A stretch of 64,000 nt of DNA. Origin: G963666535 sp963666535 (lineage in GTDB: Bacteria; Bacillota; Clostridia; Oscillospirales; Oscillospiraceae). A program made the position numbers and the translations under genes. Location: assembly GCA_963666535.1 (NCBI GenBank), contig OY762913.1:1550001-1614000 (forward strand), read 5' to 3'. Positions 56,963-64,000 of the stretch are shown in pieces. The first letter of the stretch is position 1. The number at the start of each line of letters is the position of its first letter. A model generated the notes under the pieces. That model saw nothing but the letters and a program-made list of their open reading frames with translations, did not search any database and was not told the origin of the DNA.

Positions 56963-57013
56963 CAACAAATGTGCCGGACGATCCGTTTATGGGATCGTCC
57001 GGCACATTTGTTG
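56963..57013. terminator. Long perfect hairpin after the HydE-like gene
   Basis: CAACAAATGTGCC GGACGATCC (56963-56984) is fully complementary to 56992-57013 around the loop GTTTATG: 22 bp with no mismatch. No T run follows, so it may be a terminator variant, a processing site or an mRNA stabiliser. Confidence 0.6.
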
Positions 57014-57234
57014 CCTCTGCTGCAAAATGGCTGTGGTGGCGCGATTTTGCAGGAGCAAAAGCACGGGAGGAAGGGAGGGTGACATATGAGGGAAAAGAAC
57101 ACGCTTTCCCATAGGGAAAATGTCAGAATTTATATAAAATTAGATAATAATGTTAATTTATTGGATATAGTGACGATAAATATAGGTAGCAAGCAAAACA
57201 AAGAGGGAAAGAGAATAAAGGAGGGCGCGTATCT
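57014..57234. other. AT-rich promoter region before chemoreceptor
   Basis: The stretch 57115-57200 is very AT-rich (TTTATATAAAATTAGATAATAATG), consistent with a promoter, and GGAGGGCG precedes the next start. No exact boxes are called. Confidence 0.4.
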
Positions 57235-58902
57235 TTGAAGTGGTTTAACAATTTGAAAATGCAGCGGAAATTGTTGGTGGGGTTTATCCTGATTGCAATG
57301 ATGGCAGGGATCGTGGGAGGTGTGGGTGTATTCAGTCTTTGGAGTGTAAACGCAAAATACAGCGAGCTATATTTGCAGGATACCGTACCCTTAGAGTACC
57401 TGGAAAATGCTGCGGTTGCGTTTCAAAGGACACGGCTTAACATGTACCGGGTCATGGTTGCAACCAGCGCGGATGATCAGCAGACTTATTATGACAGACT
57501 ACAGTCCTTTCACGACGAAATGGAAACGAATTTAGCGACATATGAATTGACGATTTCCACGCAGGAGGAGACGAAGTTATATTCCAGTTTAACCACGGAG
57601 CTTAAAAGCTACATACCCGTCAGAGAGAAAGTATTAAGCTTAGCTATGGGTGGAAAAAGTGCTGCGGCAAATGAATATGCGGTTAGCGATGAAAAGCCGT
57701 ATGGCACAACGGTGGATGAGGCCATAGATTCGTTATACACGCTCAAGCTGGAACAGGCAGCCAATACTTATGCATACAACACATTTCAGGTAAAAATCAT
57801 AACGGGGATTACAAGCGGGCTGACTGTTCTGATTGTGGTATTAGCCGTGGCGGCGAGCATTGTTTTTGCCAGAAAAATAACAAGACCCTTGCTGTCCATG
57901 GTGACAGCGGCTGAAAAACTGGCACTGGGAGATATCGAGGTAGACGTTTCCTGTGATACGACTGACGAGATAGGTACCTTGTCACAGGCCTTCGGCAGCG
58001 TGGTCAAAAACATCCAGGGTCAGGCCAGGGTAGCTGAAATCATAGCGGCCGGCGATCTGTCGATTGAAGTGCCTGTCCGATCGGAAAAGGATATTTTGGG
58101 CATTAAGCTGGAGGAGCTTGTTGACCGCAATGGTGAAGTTCTGGGGAAAATAAACTCCGCTGCCGAACTGGTGCTGAAAAGCTCCCTTCAGGTTTCCGAT
58201 TCCAGCCAGAATTTGGCACAGGGCTCAGTTGAACAGGCCAGTGCCATAGAAGAGATTTCTGCGTCCATCAATGAAATGGCTAGACAAACAAAGGAAAACA
58301 CACAAAAGGCTGAAAAGGCAAGCGATCTTGCCGCAATGATGAAAGACGTGGCGGAGCAGGGCAACTCACACATGGAAATGATGCTTACCGCAATGTCAGA
58401 GATCAGGGATTCATCCAATGATATCTCTACCATTATCAAGCTGATTGAGGACATTGCATTTCAGACCAATATTCTTGCTCTGAACGCAGCGGTCGAGGCA
58501 GCCAGAGCAGGACAAGCCGGAAAGGGCTTTGCCGTGGTAGCCGAAGAAGTGAAAAATCTTGCGGGCAAATCCGCAGTAGCGGCAAAAGACACCGCTGAAA
58601 AAATTGCAGAAACCATCGGCAAAACCAATATTGGCTCGCAATATGCCGAAGAAACCTCGGACGCCTTGCACAAGATCACCGCCGGCATTGGGTCAACAGC
58701 AGAGTGCATTGGCGAGATAGCCCAGATGACAAATCAGCAGTCTGAGGCAATTGCGCAGATCGACTCGGCAATCAGCCAAGTGGCACAGGTCGTTCAGAAC
58801 ATCTCGGCAACTTCCGAGGAAACAGCCGCCGAGAGCGAAGAGCTTTCCCAGCAGTCTAAAGTGATGCGGGAACTGGTAAGCAGGTACAAATTAAAGAGTT
58901 GA
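57235..58902 (+). CDS. Methyl-accepting chemotaxis protein
   Basis: A 555-residue chemoreceptor: membrane helix 1 (~10-32), a four-helix-bundle-type outer sensor domain, membrane helix 2 (~183-207), HAMP, and the signalling domain with the conserved hairpin EDIAFQTNILALNAAVEAARAGQAGKGFAVVA. It would signal through CheA/CheW. The TTG start at 57235 follows GGAGGGCG. No che genes are in the window. The ligand is unknown. Confidence 0.93.
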   Translation: MKWFNNLKMQRKLLVGFILIAMMAGIVGGVGVFSLWSVNAKYSELYLQDTVPLEYLENAAVAFQRTRLNMYRVMVATSADDQQTYYDRLQSFHDEMETNLATYELTISTQEETKLYSSLTTELKSYIPVREKVLSLAMGGKSAAANEYAVSDEKPYGTTVDEAIDSLYTLKLEQAANTYAYNTFQVKIITGITSGLTVLIVVLAVAASIVFARKITRPLLSMVTAAEKLALGDIEVDVSCDTTDEIGTLSQAFGSVVKNIQGQARVAEIIAAGDLSIEVPVRSEKDILGIKLEELVDRNGEVLGKINSAAELVLKSSLQVSDSSQNLAQGSVEQASAIEEISASINEMARQTKENTQKAEKASDLAAMMKDVAEQGNSHMEMMLTAMSEIRDSSNDISTIIKLIEDIAFQTNILALNAAVEAARAGQAGKGFAVVAEEVKNLAGKSAVAAKDTAEKIAETIGKTNIGSQYAEETSDALHKITAGIGSTAECIGEIAQMTNQQSEAIAQIDSAISQVAQVVQNISATSEETAAESEELSQQSKVMRELVSRYKLKS

Positions 58903-58983
58903 ATCGCCAGTAAGCGAGCATTTTCGAGGCGCATTACATGCTTGCACCAGATTCCCATGATACCCCCAAGAAGACAGCAAAGA

Positions 58984-59041
58984 GAAACGAAAACAGGAAG
59001 GGTGCGGCGCTACAGCGCTGCACCCTTCCTGTTTTCGTTTC
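58984..59041. terminator. Bidirectional terminator between MCP and potD
   Basis: Bases 58984-59005 and 59020-59041 form a 22-bp perfect stem (GAAACGAAAACAGGAAGG start) with an inner GCGC-TACA-GCGC; the ends are A- and T-rich. It serves the convergent MCP and potD genes. Confidence 0.85.
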
Positions 59042-59053
59042 TATGTTTTTTGG

Positions 59054-60109
59054 TCAGCTCTTCAGGTTAATCCACAGCTCGTCATAAAGATCAAGGGTTG
59101 CCTGGGGGAGGTTTAGAAACGTTTCACAGCGGGCGAGGACGGATTCGTCCGGGAACATGACCGCGGCGTCTTCGGGGGACAACTCGGCTTTGTACTCTTC
59201 GGCGGCCTCCGTGTTGGGAGACGCATAGCCGATTTCCTCCATATTGGCAAGAGCCGCCTCGGTGCTGCACATAAAGTTGATATAAGCTTCGGCATATTCT
59301 TTGTTGGCCGCGCCTTTGGGGATACACATGGCATCTACAAACAAATTGGAACCCTCTTTGGGGAACACAAAGGCCAGGTCGGGGTTGTTTTCCTTCATGG
59401 TGAGGTAGTCACCGGCGTAATAGGTGCCGATGGCAGCTTCGCCGGACTCCAGCTTGTCATAGATCTGATCCATCACATAGGCCTGCAGGATCGGCTTCTG
59501 TTCTTTTAGCAGGGCATAGGCCTCGTTTAGCGCAGCTTCGTCTGTGGTGTTCAGCGAATAACCCAAAAAGCGCAGGGCAATCCCAAGCGCGTCACGGGAG
59601 TTGTCAATCATGAGAATCTGACCTGAGTACTGGGGGTCAAACAGAGCGCCCCAGCTGGTGATTTCCTGGTCGATCATCGTGGTGTTGTAGATAATGCCGG
59701 TCGTACCCCAGGTATAGGGAACGGAATAGGCGTTTGTGGGGTCGTAAGCCAAATTCTGATAGTCGCTGCCAATCAGAGAAAAGTTGGGGATCTGGTCAAA
59801 GTCCAGTTCTTCCAGCATTCCCTCGTCAATCAGGCGGGCGATCATATAGTCGGAGGGGATGATGACGTCATAGGTGGAACCGCCGGTTTTGAGCAGGGAG
59901 TAGAGCGTTTCATTGCTTTCCGTAGTGGTGTAATTAACCTTGATGCCGGTCTCCTGCTCAAACTGGGTCAGCAGAGAAAAATCCACGTATTCCCCCCAGT
60001 TGCAGACGTTGACCTCTCCGACATAATCGGCGGAAGAGCTGCCGCAGCCAGCAAGACAAATTGGGATGAGCATGGTAAGCGCGAGGATAGCAGAGAGCTT
60101 TTTTTTCAA
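59054..60109 (-). CDS. potD: Spermidine/putrescine-binding protein PotD
   Basis: A 351-residue lipoprotein: signal with lipobox LAGC, then the PotD pattern EVNVCNWGEYVDFSLLTQFEQETGIKV, YDVIIPSDYMIARLIDEGML, AYSVPYTWGTTGIIYN and ELSPEDAAVMFPD. It binds polyamines outside the cell. The start is TTG (60109) with AGGAGGAACACC. Last gene of the potABCD operon. Confidence 0.94.
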   Translation of the reverse strand: MKKKLSAILALTMLIPICLAGCGSSSADYVGEVNVCNWGEYVDFSLLTQFEQETGIKVNYTTTESNETLYSLLKTGGSTYDVIIPSDYMIARLIDEGMLEELDFDQIPNFSLIGSDYQNLAYDPTNAYSVPYTWGTTGIIYNTTMIDQEITSWGALFDPQYSGQILMIDNSRDALGIALRFLGYSLNTTDEAALNEAYALLKEQKPILQAYVMDQIYDKLESGEAAIGTYYAGDYLTMKENNPDLAFVFPKEGSNLFVDAMCIPKGAANKEYAEAYINFMCSTEAALANMEEIGYASPNTEAAEEYKAELSPEDAAVMFPDESVLARCETFLNLPQATLDLYDELWINLKS

Positions 60110-60144
60110 TTGGTGTTCCTCCTAATCTGCATGTGAAACAGCAT

Positions 60145-61014
60145 TTACATTTGGGCGGCAACCGCCTTGGACCGATTTTTTTCCTGCCGCATCTCCCGCA
60201 CATTCACGATGACTAGAAGGATCAGGACGCAGGCAAACAGCAGGGTGGAAATGGCGTTGATTTCAGGACTGACGCGCTTCTTTGTCATTGCGTAGACCGT
60301 CATGGAAAGCGTCTGCACCTTGGAACCTGCCGTAAAATAGCTGATGACAAAGTCATCAATGGACATGGTGAAGGCAATGAGCAGACCATTGACAATACCG
60401 GGCATAATTTCCGGCACCACGACCTTCCAAAATGCTTGCATCCAGGTGCATCCCAAATCCTGCGCCGCATCGATCAGGTTCTTATCCATTTGGCGGAGCT
60501 TTGGCATAATGGACAAAATGACATAAGGAATGTTAAACGTAATGTGGGCGATCAGCAGAGTTCCAAATCCAAGGGTGGATTGGATCGAAAGCTGCGTGCC
60601 AAAGGTGCTGTTGATCCATGCCGTTACGGTGTTTAACACGGAGAAACCAGCCACGAACAGCAGGCACAAAGAAACGCCGGTGGCAATATCGGCATTTACC
60701 ACAGGAATATTATTAATGGCCAACAGGGGAGAGCGCAACCGACGGCGCATGTTGTAAAAACCGATGGCGGCAAAGGTGCCCGCCACCGTGGCGATGACAG
60801 CGGCCAGGATGGAAACCAGAAGGGTGATATAAAAGGCGTTGAGAATGGTGGCGTCGGTAAAGAGCTTTTCATACCACTGAAACGAAAATCCGCTCCAAAC
60901 GCTTCGGCTTTTTGAGCTGTTGAACGAGAAAACAATGAGGACGAAGATGGGAGCGTACAGAAACAAAAAGATCAGCCCCATAAATAAGCGGGAGCCAAAG
61001 TGATTCTTTTTCAC
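60145..61014 (-). CDS. potC: Spermidine/putrescine ABC permease PotC
   Basis: A 289-residue membrane protein of the PotC class with six helices and the EAA loop (DAAQDLGCTWMQAFWKVVVPEIMPG). The start is a GTG at 61014 in a GTGA overlap with the end of potB; the reading frame extends upstream only inside potB. Works with PotB, PotA and PotD in polyamine import. Confidence 0.93.
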   Translation of the reverse strand: MKKNHFGSRLFMGLIFLFLYAPIFVLIVFSFNSSKSRSVWSGFSFQWYEKLFTDATILNAFYITLLVSILAAVIATVAGTFAAIGFYNMRRRLRSPLLAINNIPVVNADIATGVSLCLLFVAGFSVLNTVTAWINSTFGTQLSIQSTLGFGTLLIAHITFNIPYVILSIMPKLRQMDKNLIDAAQDLGCTWMQAFWKVVVPEIMPGIVNGLLIAFTMSIDDFVISYFTAGSKVQTLSMTVYAMTKKRVSPEINAISTLLFACVLILLVIVNVREMRQEKNRSKAVAAQM

Positions 61015-61859
61015 AGCATCACCGCCGTTTCTTCTCCCTCGCCAAACCGGTTCATGACCCACATGCAGATAATGACGACGACCATCATAACCAGTGAAAT
61101 GGCGGAGCCCAGATGGGGGTTGTAGGCGTTGCCCAAAAACTGCATTTCAATCAGATCGCCCAGCAGCAGTTCGGTACCGCCGCCCAGCAGCTTGGAAATG
61201 ACGAAGGTGGACACGGCGGGCACGAATACCATGGTAATACCGGAGAGAACGCCGGGCAGACTCATGGGAAAGATAACGTGCCGAAATACCGACGAGGTAC
61301 CGCAACCCAGATCCTGTGCGGCCTCCACAAGACTCTGATCAATTTTTACAATGACCGAGTAGATGGGCAGAACCATGAAGGGCAGGAAGTTATATACCAT
61401 GCCCAGAACCACAGCGCCCGACGTGTTGATCATGGGAAAGTAGGTCAACTGGGTGTCAAAAACCGAATTGAGGAGAGAAAACAGGCCGATGGCATGGAAA
61501 AAACGGTTTAACAGGCCGGTGTTTTCCAGAAGGGACATCCAGGCATAGGTGCGCAGCAAAAAGTTCATCCACATGGGCAGCATGATCAGCATCATGCACA
61601 TCTTTTGAAAACCCCGCCCCTCACGGGACATGAGATAGGACAAGGGATAGCCGATTAGGATACAGATGGCGGTGGCGATCAGCGCAAGTGCAAAGGAACG
61701 GGTAAAAACCCCTAGGTATTCGCCCATTTTTGCAAAATTGGACACAGTTGGTACGCCGTCTGCATTGGTGAATGCATAAACCACGACAAGGACGATGGGC
61801 GCCACAACAAACAGAGCCATCCAAACCACATAGGGGATGGTGAAGAGCTTATTCCTCAT
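61011..61859 (-). CDS. potB: Spermidine/putrescine ABC permease PotB
   Basis: A 282-residue membrane protein of the PotB class: FTIPYVVWMALFVVAPIVLV start and the EAA loop (EAAQDLGCGTSSVFRHVIFPMSLPG). The ATG at 61859 has GGAGGAGC upstream and overlaps the end of potA by 11 bases. Confidence 0.93.
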   Translation of the reverse strand: MRNKLFTIPYVVWMALFVVAPIVLVVVYAFTNADGVPTVSNFAKMGEYLGVFTRSFALALIATAICILIGYPLSYLMSREGRGFQKMCMMLIMLPMWMNFLLRTYAWMSLLENTGLLNRFFHAIGLFSLLNSVFDTQLTYFPMINTSGAVVLGMVYNFLPFMVLPIYSVIVKIDQSLVEAAQDLGCGTSSVFRHVIFPMSLPGVLSGITMVFVPAVSTFVISKLLGGGTELLLGDLIEMQFLGNAYNPHLGSAISLVMMVVVIICMWVMNRFGEGEETAVML

Positions 61860-63033
61860 GCAGCTCCTCCTGAGACTCCTCGTTGTCTTCGGGGATATAG
61901 TCCGCGTCGCCGATCTCGTCGTACTCGGCGCTGTAAGAACTGTAATCACCATATAAACCGGAGTATTTACTCTTTTTCATAATGTGAAAGCCGTCCGGGT
62001 CGATTTTAATACCAATTTTTGCACCCACGGGAGAATGGTCAGTGGTTTGGATCAGCCATTTGAAGCCCCTGAAGTCCACAATGATGTCATAGTGGACGCC
62101 CTTAAAGGTGACACTGGTGACCGTTCCGGTCAGTTGGCCGGCGGAAAGGGTAACGATATCGATATCCTCGGGACGTATAACCACATCCACCGATTCGTCA
62201 GGGGTGAATCCGCTGTCCACACACTGGAATTTGCGGCCAAAAATCTCCACCATTCCGTCCCCGCGCATGATGCCGTCCACGATGTTACTCTCGCCAATGA
62301 AATCGGCCACAAAGGCGTTTTTAGGCTCGTTATAAATTGCCTCGGGGGAGCCAATCTGCTGGATCTGGCCGCCATCCATCACCACCACGGTGTCGGACAT
62401 AGCCAGGGCTTCCTCCTGGTCGTGGGTGACGTAAATAAAGGTGATACCCATGGCCTGCTGGATGCGCTTGAGCTCGTTTTGCATATCCTTGCGCAGCCGC
62501 ATGTCCAGCGCGCCCAGCGGTTCATCCAGAAGCAAAACCTTGGGTTGGTTCACCAGCGCGCGGGCAATGGCGACCCGCTGCTGCTGGCCGCCGGAGAGAA
62601 CGGCAATATTGCGGCGCTCGAACCCCTTGAGGTTTACTGTTTCCAGCATTTCCATCACGCGGCGGTCGATCTCTTTTTCATCCAGTTTTTCTTTTTTCCC
62701 GGTCTGAGGATTTGGCTTGGAAAGCCGCAGGCCAAAGGCGATGTTTTCATATACGTTCAAGTGGGGGAACAGTGCATATTTCTGAAACACCGTGTTTATC
62801 ATCCGCTTATGCGGCGGAACATCATTAATCCTCACGCCGTCAAAAAACACGGCCCCTGAGGTTGGCGTCTGAAAACCACCGATGATGCGAAGCGTGGTGG
62901 TTTTGCCGCAGCCACTGGGTCCGAGCAGCGTGAGGAATTCTTGGTCATTGATATAAAGATTCAAATTGTCTAAAACAATCTCATCGTCAAACGCCATGGT
63001 GCAATCTGCCAGGCGAATCAACTCTTTGGACAT
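61849..63033 (-). CDS. potA: Spermidine/putrescine ABC ATPase PotA
   Basis: The 394-residue protein has Walker A GPSGCGKTT, signature LSGGQQQRVAIARAL, Walker B LLLDEPLGALD and H-loop THDQEEA, then a TOBE-type C-terminal domain (residues ~240-350) and an acidic tail. It drives polyamine import. GGGAGGAT precedes the ATG. First gene of potABCD. Confidence 0.94.
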   Translation of the reverse strand: MSKELIRLADCTMAFDDEIVLDNLNLYINDQEFLTLLGPSGCGKTTTLRIIGGFQTPTSGAVFFDGVRINDVPPHKRMINTVFQKYALFPHLNVYENIAFGLRLSKPNPQTGKKEKLDEKEIDRRVMEMLETVNLKGFERRNIAVLSGGQQQRVAIARALVNQPKVLLLDEPLGALDMRLRKDMQNELKRIQQAMGITFIYVTHDQEEALAMSDTVVVMDGGQIQQIGSPEAIYNEPKNAFVADFIGESNIVDGIMRGDGMVEIFGRKFQCVDSGFTPDESVDVVIRPEDIDIVTLSAGQLTGTVTSVTFKGVHYDIIVDFRGFKWLIQTTDHSPVGAKIGIKIDPDGFHIMKKSKYSGLYGDYSSYSAEYDEIGDADYIPEDNEESQEELHEE

Positions 63034-63110
63034 TTATCCTCCCCCGTTCTTAACATTTAATAGAAGAGTCTGTCCCTTCCCATGTGTGAGCATAAAAAAG
63101 AACAGACTAA

Positions 63111-63139
63111 ACTATATCGGGAAAGCGTGGAAATGTCAA
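63111..63139 (-). promoter_or_regulatory. Promoter of the potABCD operon
   Basis: On the minus strand TTGACA (63139-63134), 17 bases, TATAGT (63116-63111). The leader then contains AGTCTGT...ACAGACT, a 7-bp stem (about 63066-63108). Confidence 0.82.
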
Positions 63140-63178
63140 TAAAAAGGTCGAATTTTCTTGGATATTTCGCCGTTTTTT

Positions 63179-64000
63179 TCACACACGCTGTTCAGGGGCT
63201 GTTTCCAGAGAAAAAGCGGGGAAAAATTCGGTCACGAAGTCGATGTCAGACACCTGCCAGCACCTGCCGTTGAGGGGGTTCAGCGGTCCGGCGTCCGTGG
63301 TGAATTGAAAGACAAGCCGATAGGAATATAGCGCCTGGATTTTGCGGCCATAAGGCTTGTTTTCCCGCTCGGTTCCATACTTTCCGTCGCCCAGCAGGGG
63401 GTGTCCCGCTGCGGCAAACTGGGCACGGATCTGATGGGTGCGTCCGGTAATAAGATCGCACTCCATCAGGGAAAGCTCACCCCGGGCAGACAGCGTTTTG
63501 TAGAGGGTAATGGCCGTCTTTCCGCCGGGAACCGGCTTTTTATGAACGGAAACCTGGTTTCTATTCTCATCCTTGACCAGAAAGTCTTCCAGCTTGCCGG
63601 CAGCCGGCTTGATCTGCCCGTGGATAACACAGAGATAATATTTGGAAAGTTCCCGGTCTTTGATCTTTTGGTTCATGATACGCAGCGTTTCCGCGTTTTT
63701 GGCGGCGATCACGATGCCGCCGGTGTTGCGGTCAATACGATTACACAGGGCGGGGGTAAAGGCATTTTCCTGGTAGGGGCTCCACTCCTTCTTTTGATAC
63801 AGGTAAGCCTGTATCTGGGTGATGAGCGTATTGACCCGCTCCTTCTCGTCAGGGTGAGACACAAGACCGGGGCGCTTGTTGACCAGAAGTAGGTTTTCAT
63901 CCTCGTACACAATATCAAGCTGGGGCTGGTACAGGGACAGAAACGCGTTTTCCGGGGTGGGGCGTTCGAAAAACTCGTCATTAATATAAAGCTGGAGCAC
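63179..64000 (-). CDS. RluA-family pseudouridine synthase (5' end outside window)
   Basis: The visible 273 residues are the catalytic part of an RluA-type 23S/tRNA pseudouridine synthase: IVYEDENLLLVNKRPGLVSHP, the active-site loop NRIDRNTGGIVIAAKN (catalytic Asp), and TGRTHQIRAQFAAAGHPLLGDGKYG. The S4-like N-terminal part, usual in this family, would lie beyond base 64000, so the true start is not in the window. It is next to the pot promoter on the same strand. Confidence 0.88.
   Translation of the reverse strand: MLQLYINDEFFERPTPENAFLSLYQPQLDIVYEDENLLLVNKRPGLVSHPDEKERVNTLITQIQAYLYQKKEWSPYQENAFTPALCNRIDRNTGGIVIAAKNAETLRIMNQKIKDRELSKYYLCVIHGQIKPAAGKLEDFLVKDENRNQVSVHKKPVPGGKTAITLYKTLSARGELSLMECDLITGRTHQIRAQFAAAGHPLLGDGKYGTERENKPYGRKIQALYSYRLVFQFTTDAGPLNPLNGRCWQVSDIDFVTEFFPAFSLETAPEQRV

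Noticed and set aside
1..64000. tRNA or rRNA genes
   Set aside because: No cloverleaf with TTCGA-type arms or rRNA segments could be seen on either strand.

Overview
The window looks like a chromosomal segment of an anaerobic, gut-type Clostridia member, most likely of the Oscillospiraceae/Ruminococcaceae kind. The reasons are strong AGGAGG-type ribosome sites, TTGACA/TATAAT promoters, TTG and GTG starts, 2-hydroxyacyl-CoA dehydratase-type activases, an ECF folate transporter component and a HydE-like radical SAM enzyme. The species call is inference; no rRNA or tRNA gene was seen.

Positions 1 to about 38.6 kb are the right-hand part of a temperate contractile-tailed prophage. Late genes run on the minus strand: small and large terminase, gpW-like/DUF6148 protein, portal, ClpP-type protease with an in-frame internal scaffold start, decoration protein, lambda E-type capsid, connector proteins, tail sheath and tube, a tail assembly chaperone with a T TTT TTG slippery site, tape measure, gpX and gpD-like hub. 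Holin, lysin, baseplate and the left attachment site lie outside the window. Early genes (18.4-35.4 kb, minus) include an ArpU/sigma-like late regulator, VRR-NUC nuclease, HD protein, a CHC2/Toprim/helicase replication protein next to nine iterons, an SSB-like protein, an SNF2 helicase in two pieces, an HNH endonuclease, a lytic transglycosylase and many small CxxC proteins, mostly joined by ATGA overlaps. A divergent Cro/CI-type switch, a lipoprotein and a large serine integrase close the prophage.

Positions 38.6-45.5 kb are a patchwork of acquired genes: a GNAT acetyltransferase, a small membrane-protein gene broken by a complete IS256-family element (1,513 bp, 8-bp target duplication), a HAD phosphatase, remnants of a second IS, a BlaI/M56 sensor pair and TrmO. 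Hairpin-plus-AT-rich repeats sit in front of the first three genes.

Positions 45.5-64 kb look like host backbone: a DUF2325 gene with nested palindromes, folC and folT, three 2-hydroxyacyl-CoA dehydratase activase-type genes, an HD phosphohydrolase, and an operon with its own leader (promoter, long stem, terminator) encoding a TM1266-type regulator, an NMT1/SsuA-like ABC transporter and a HydE-like radical SAM protein. After it come a chemoreceptor, the potABCD polyamine operon (minus) and a partial RluA-type pseudouridine synthase. The leader-controlled ABC/HydE-like operon is the best candidate for an undescribed system; its substrate cannot be read from sequence.
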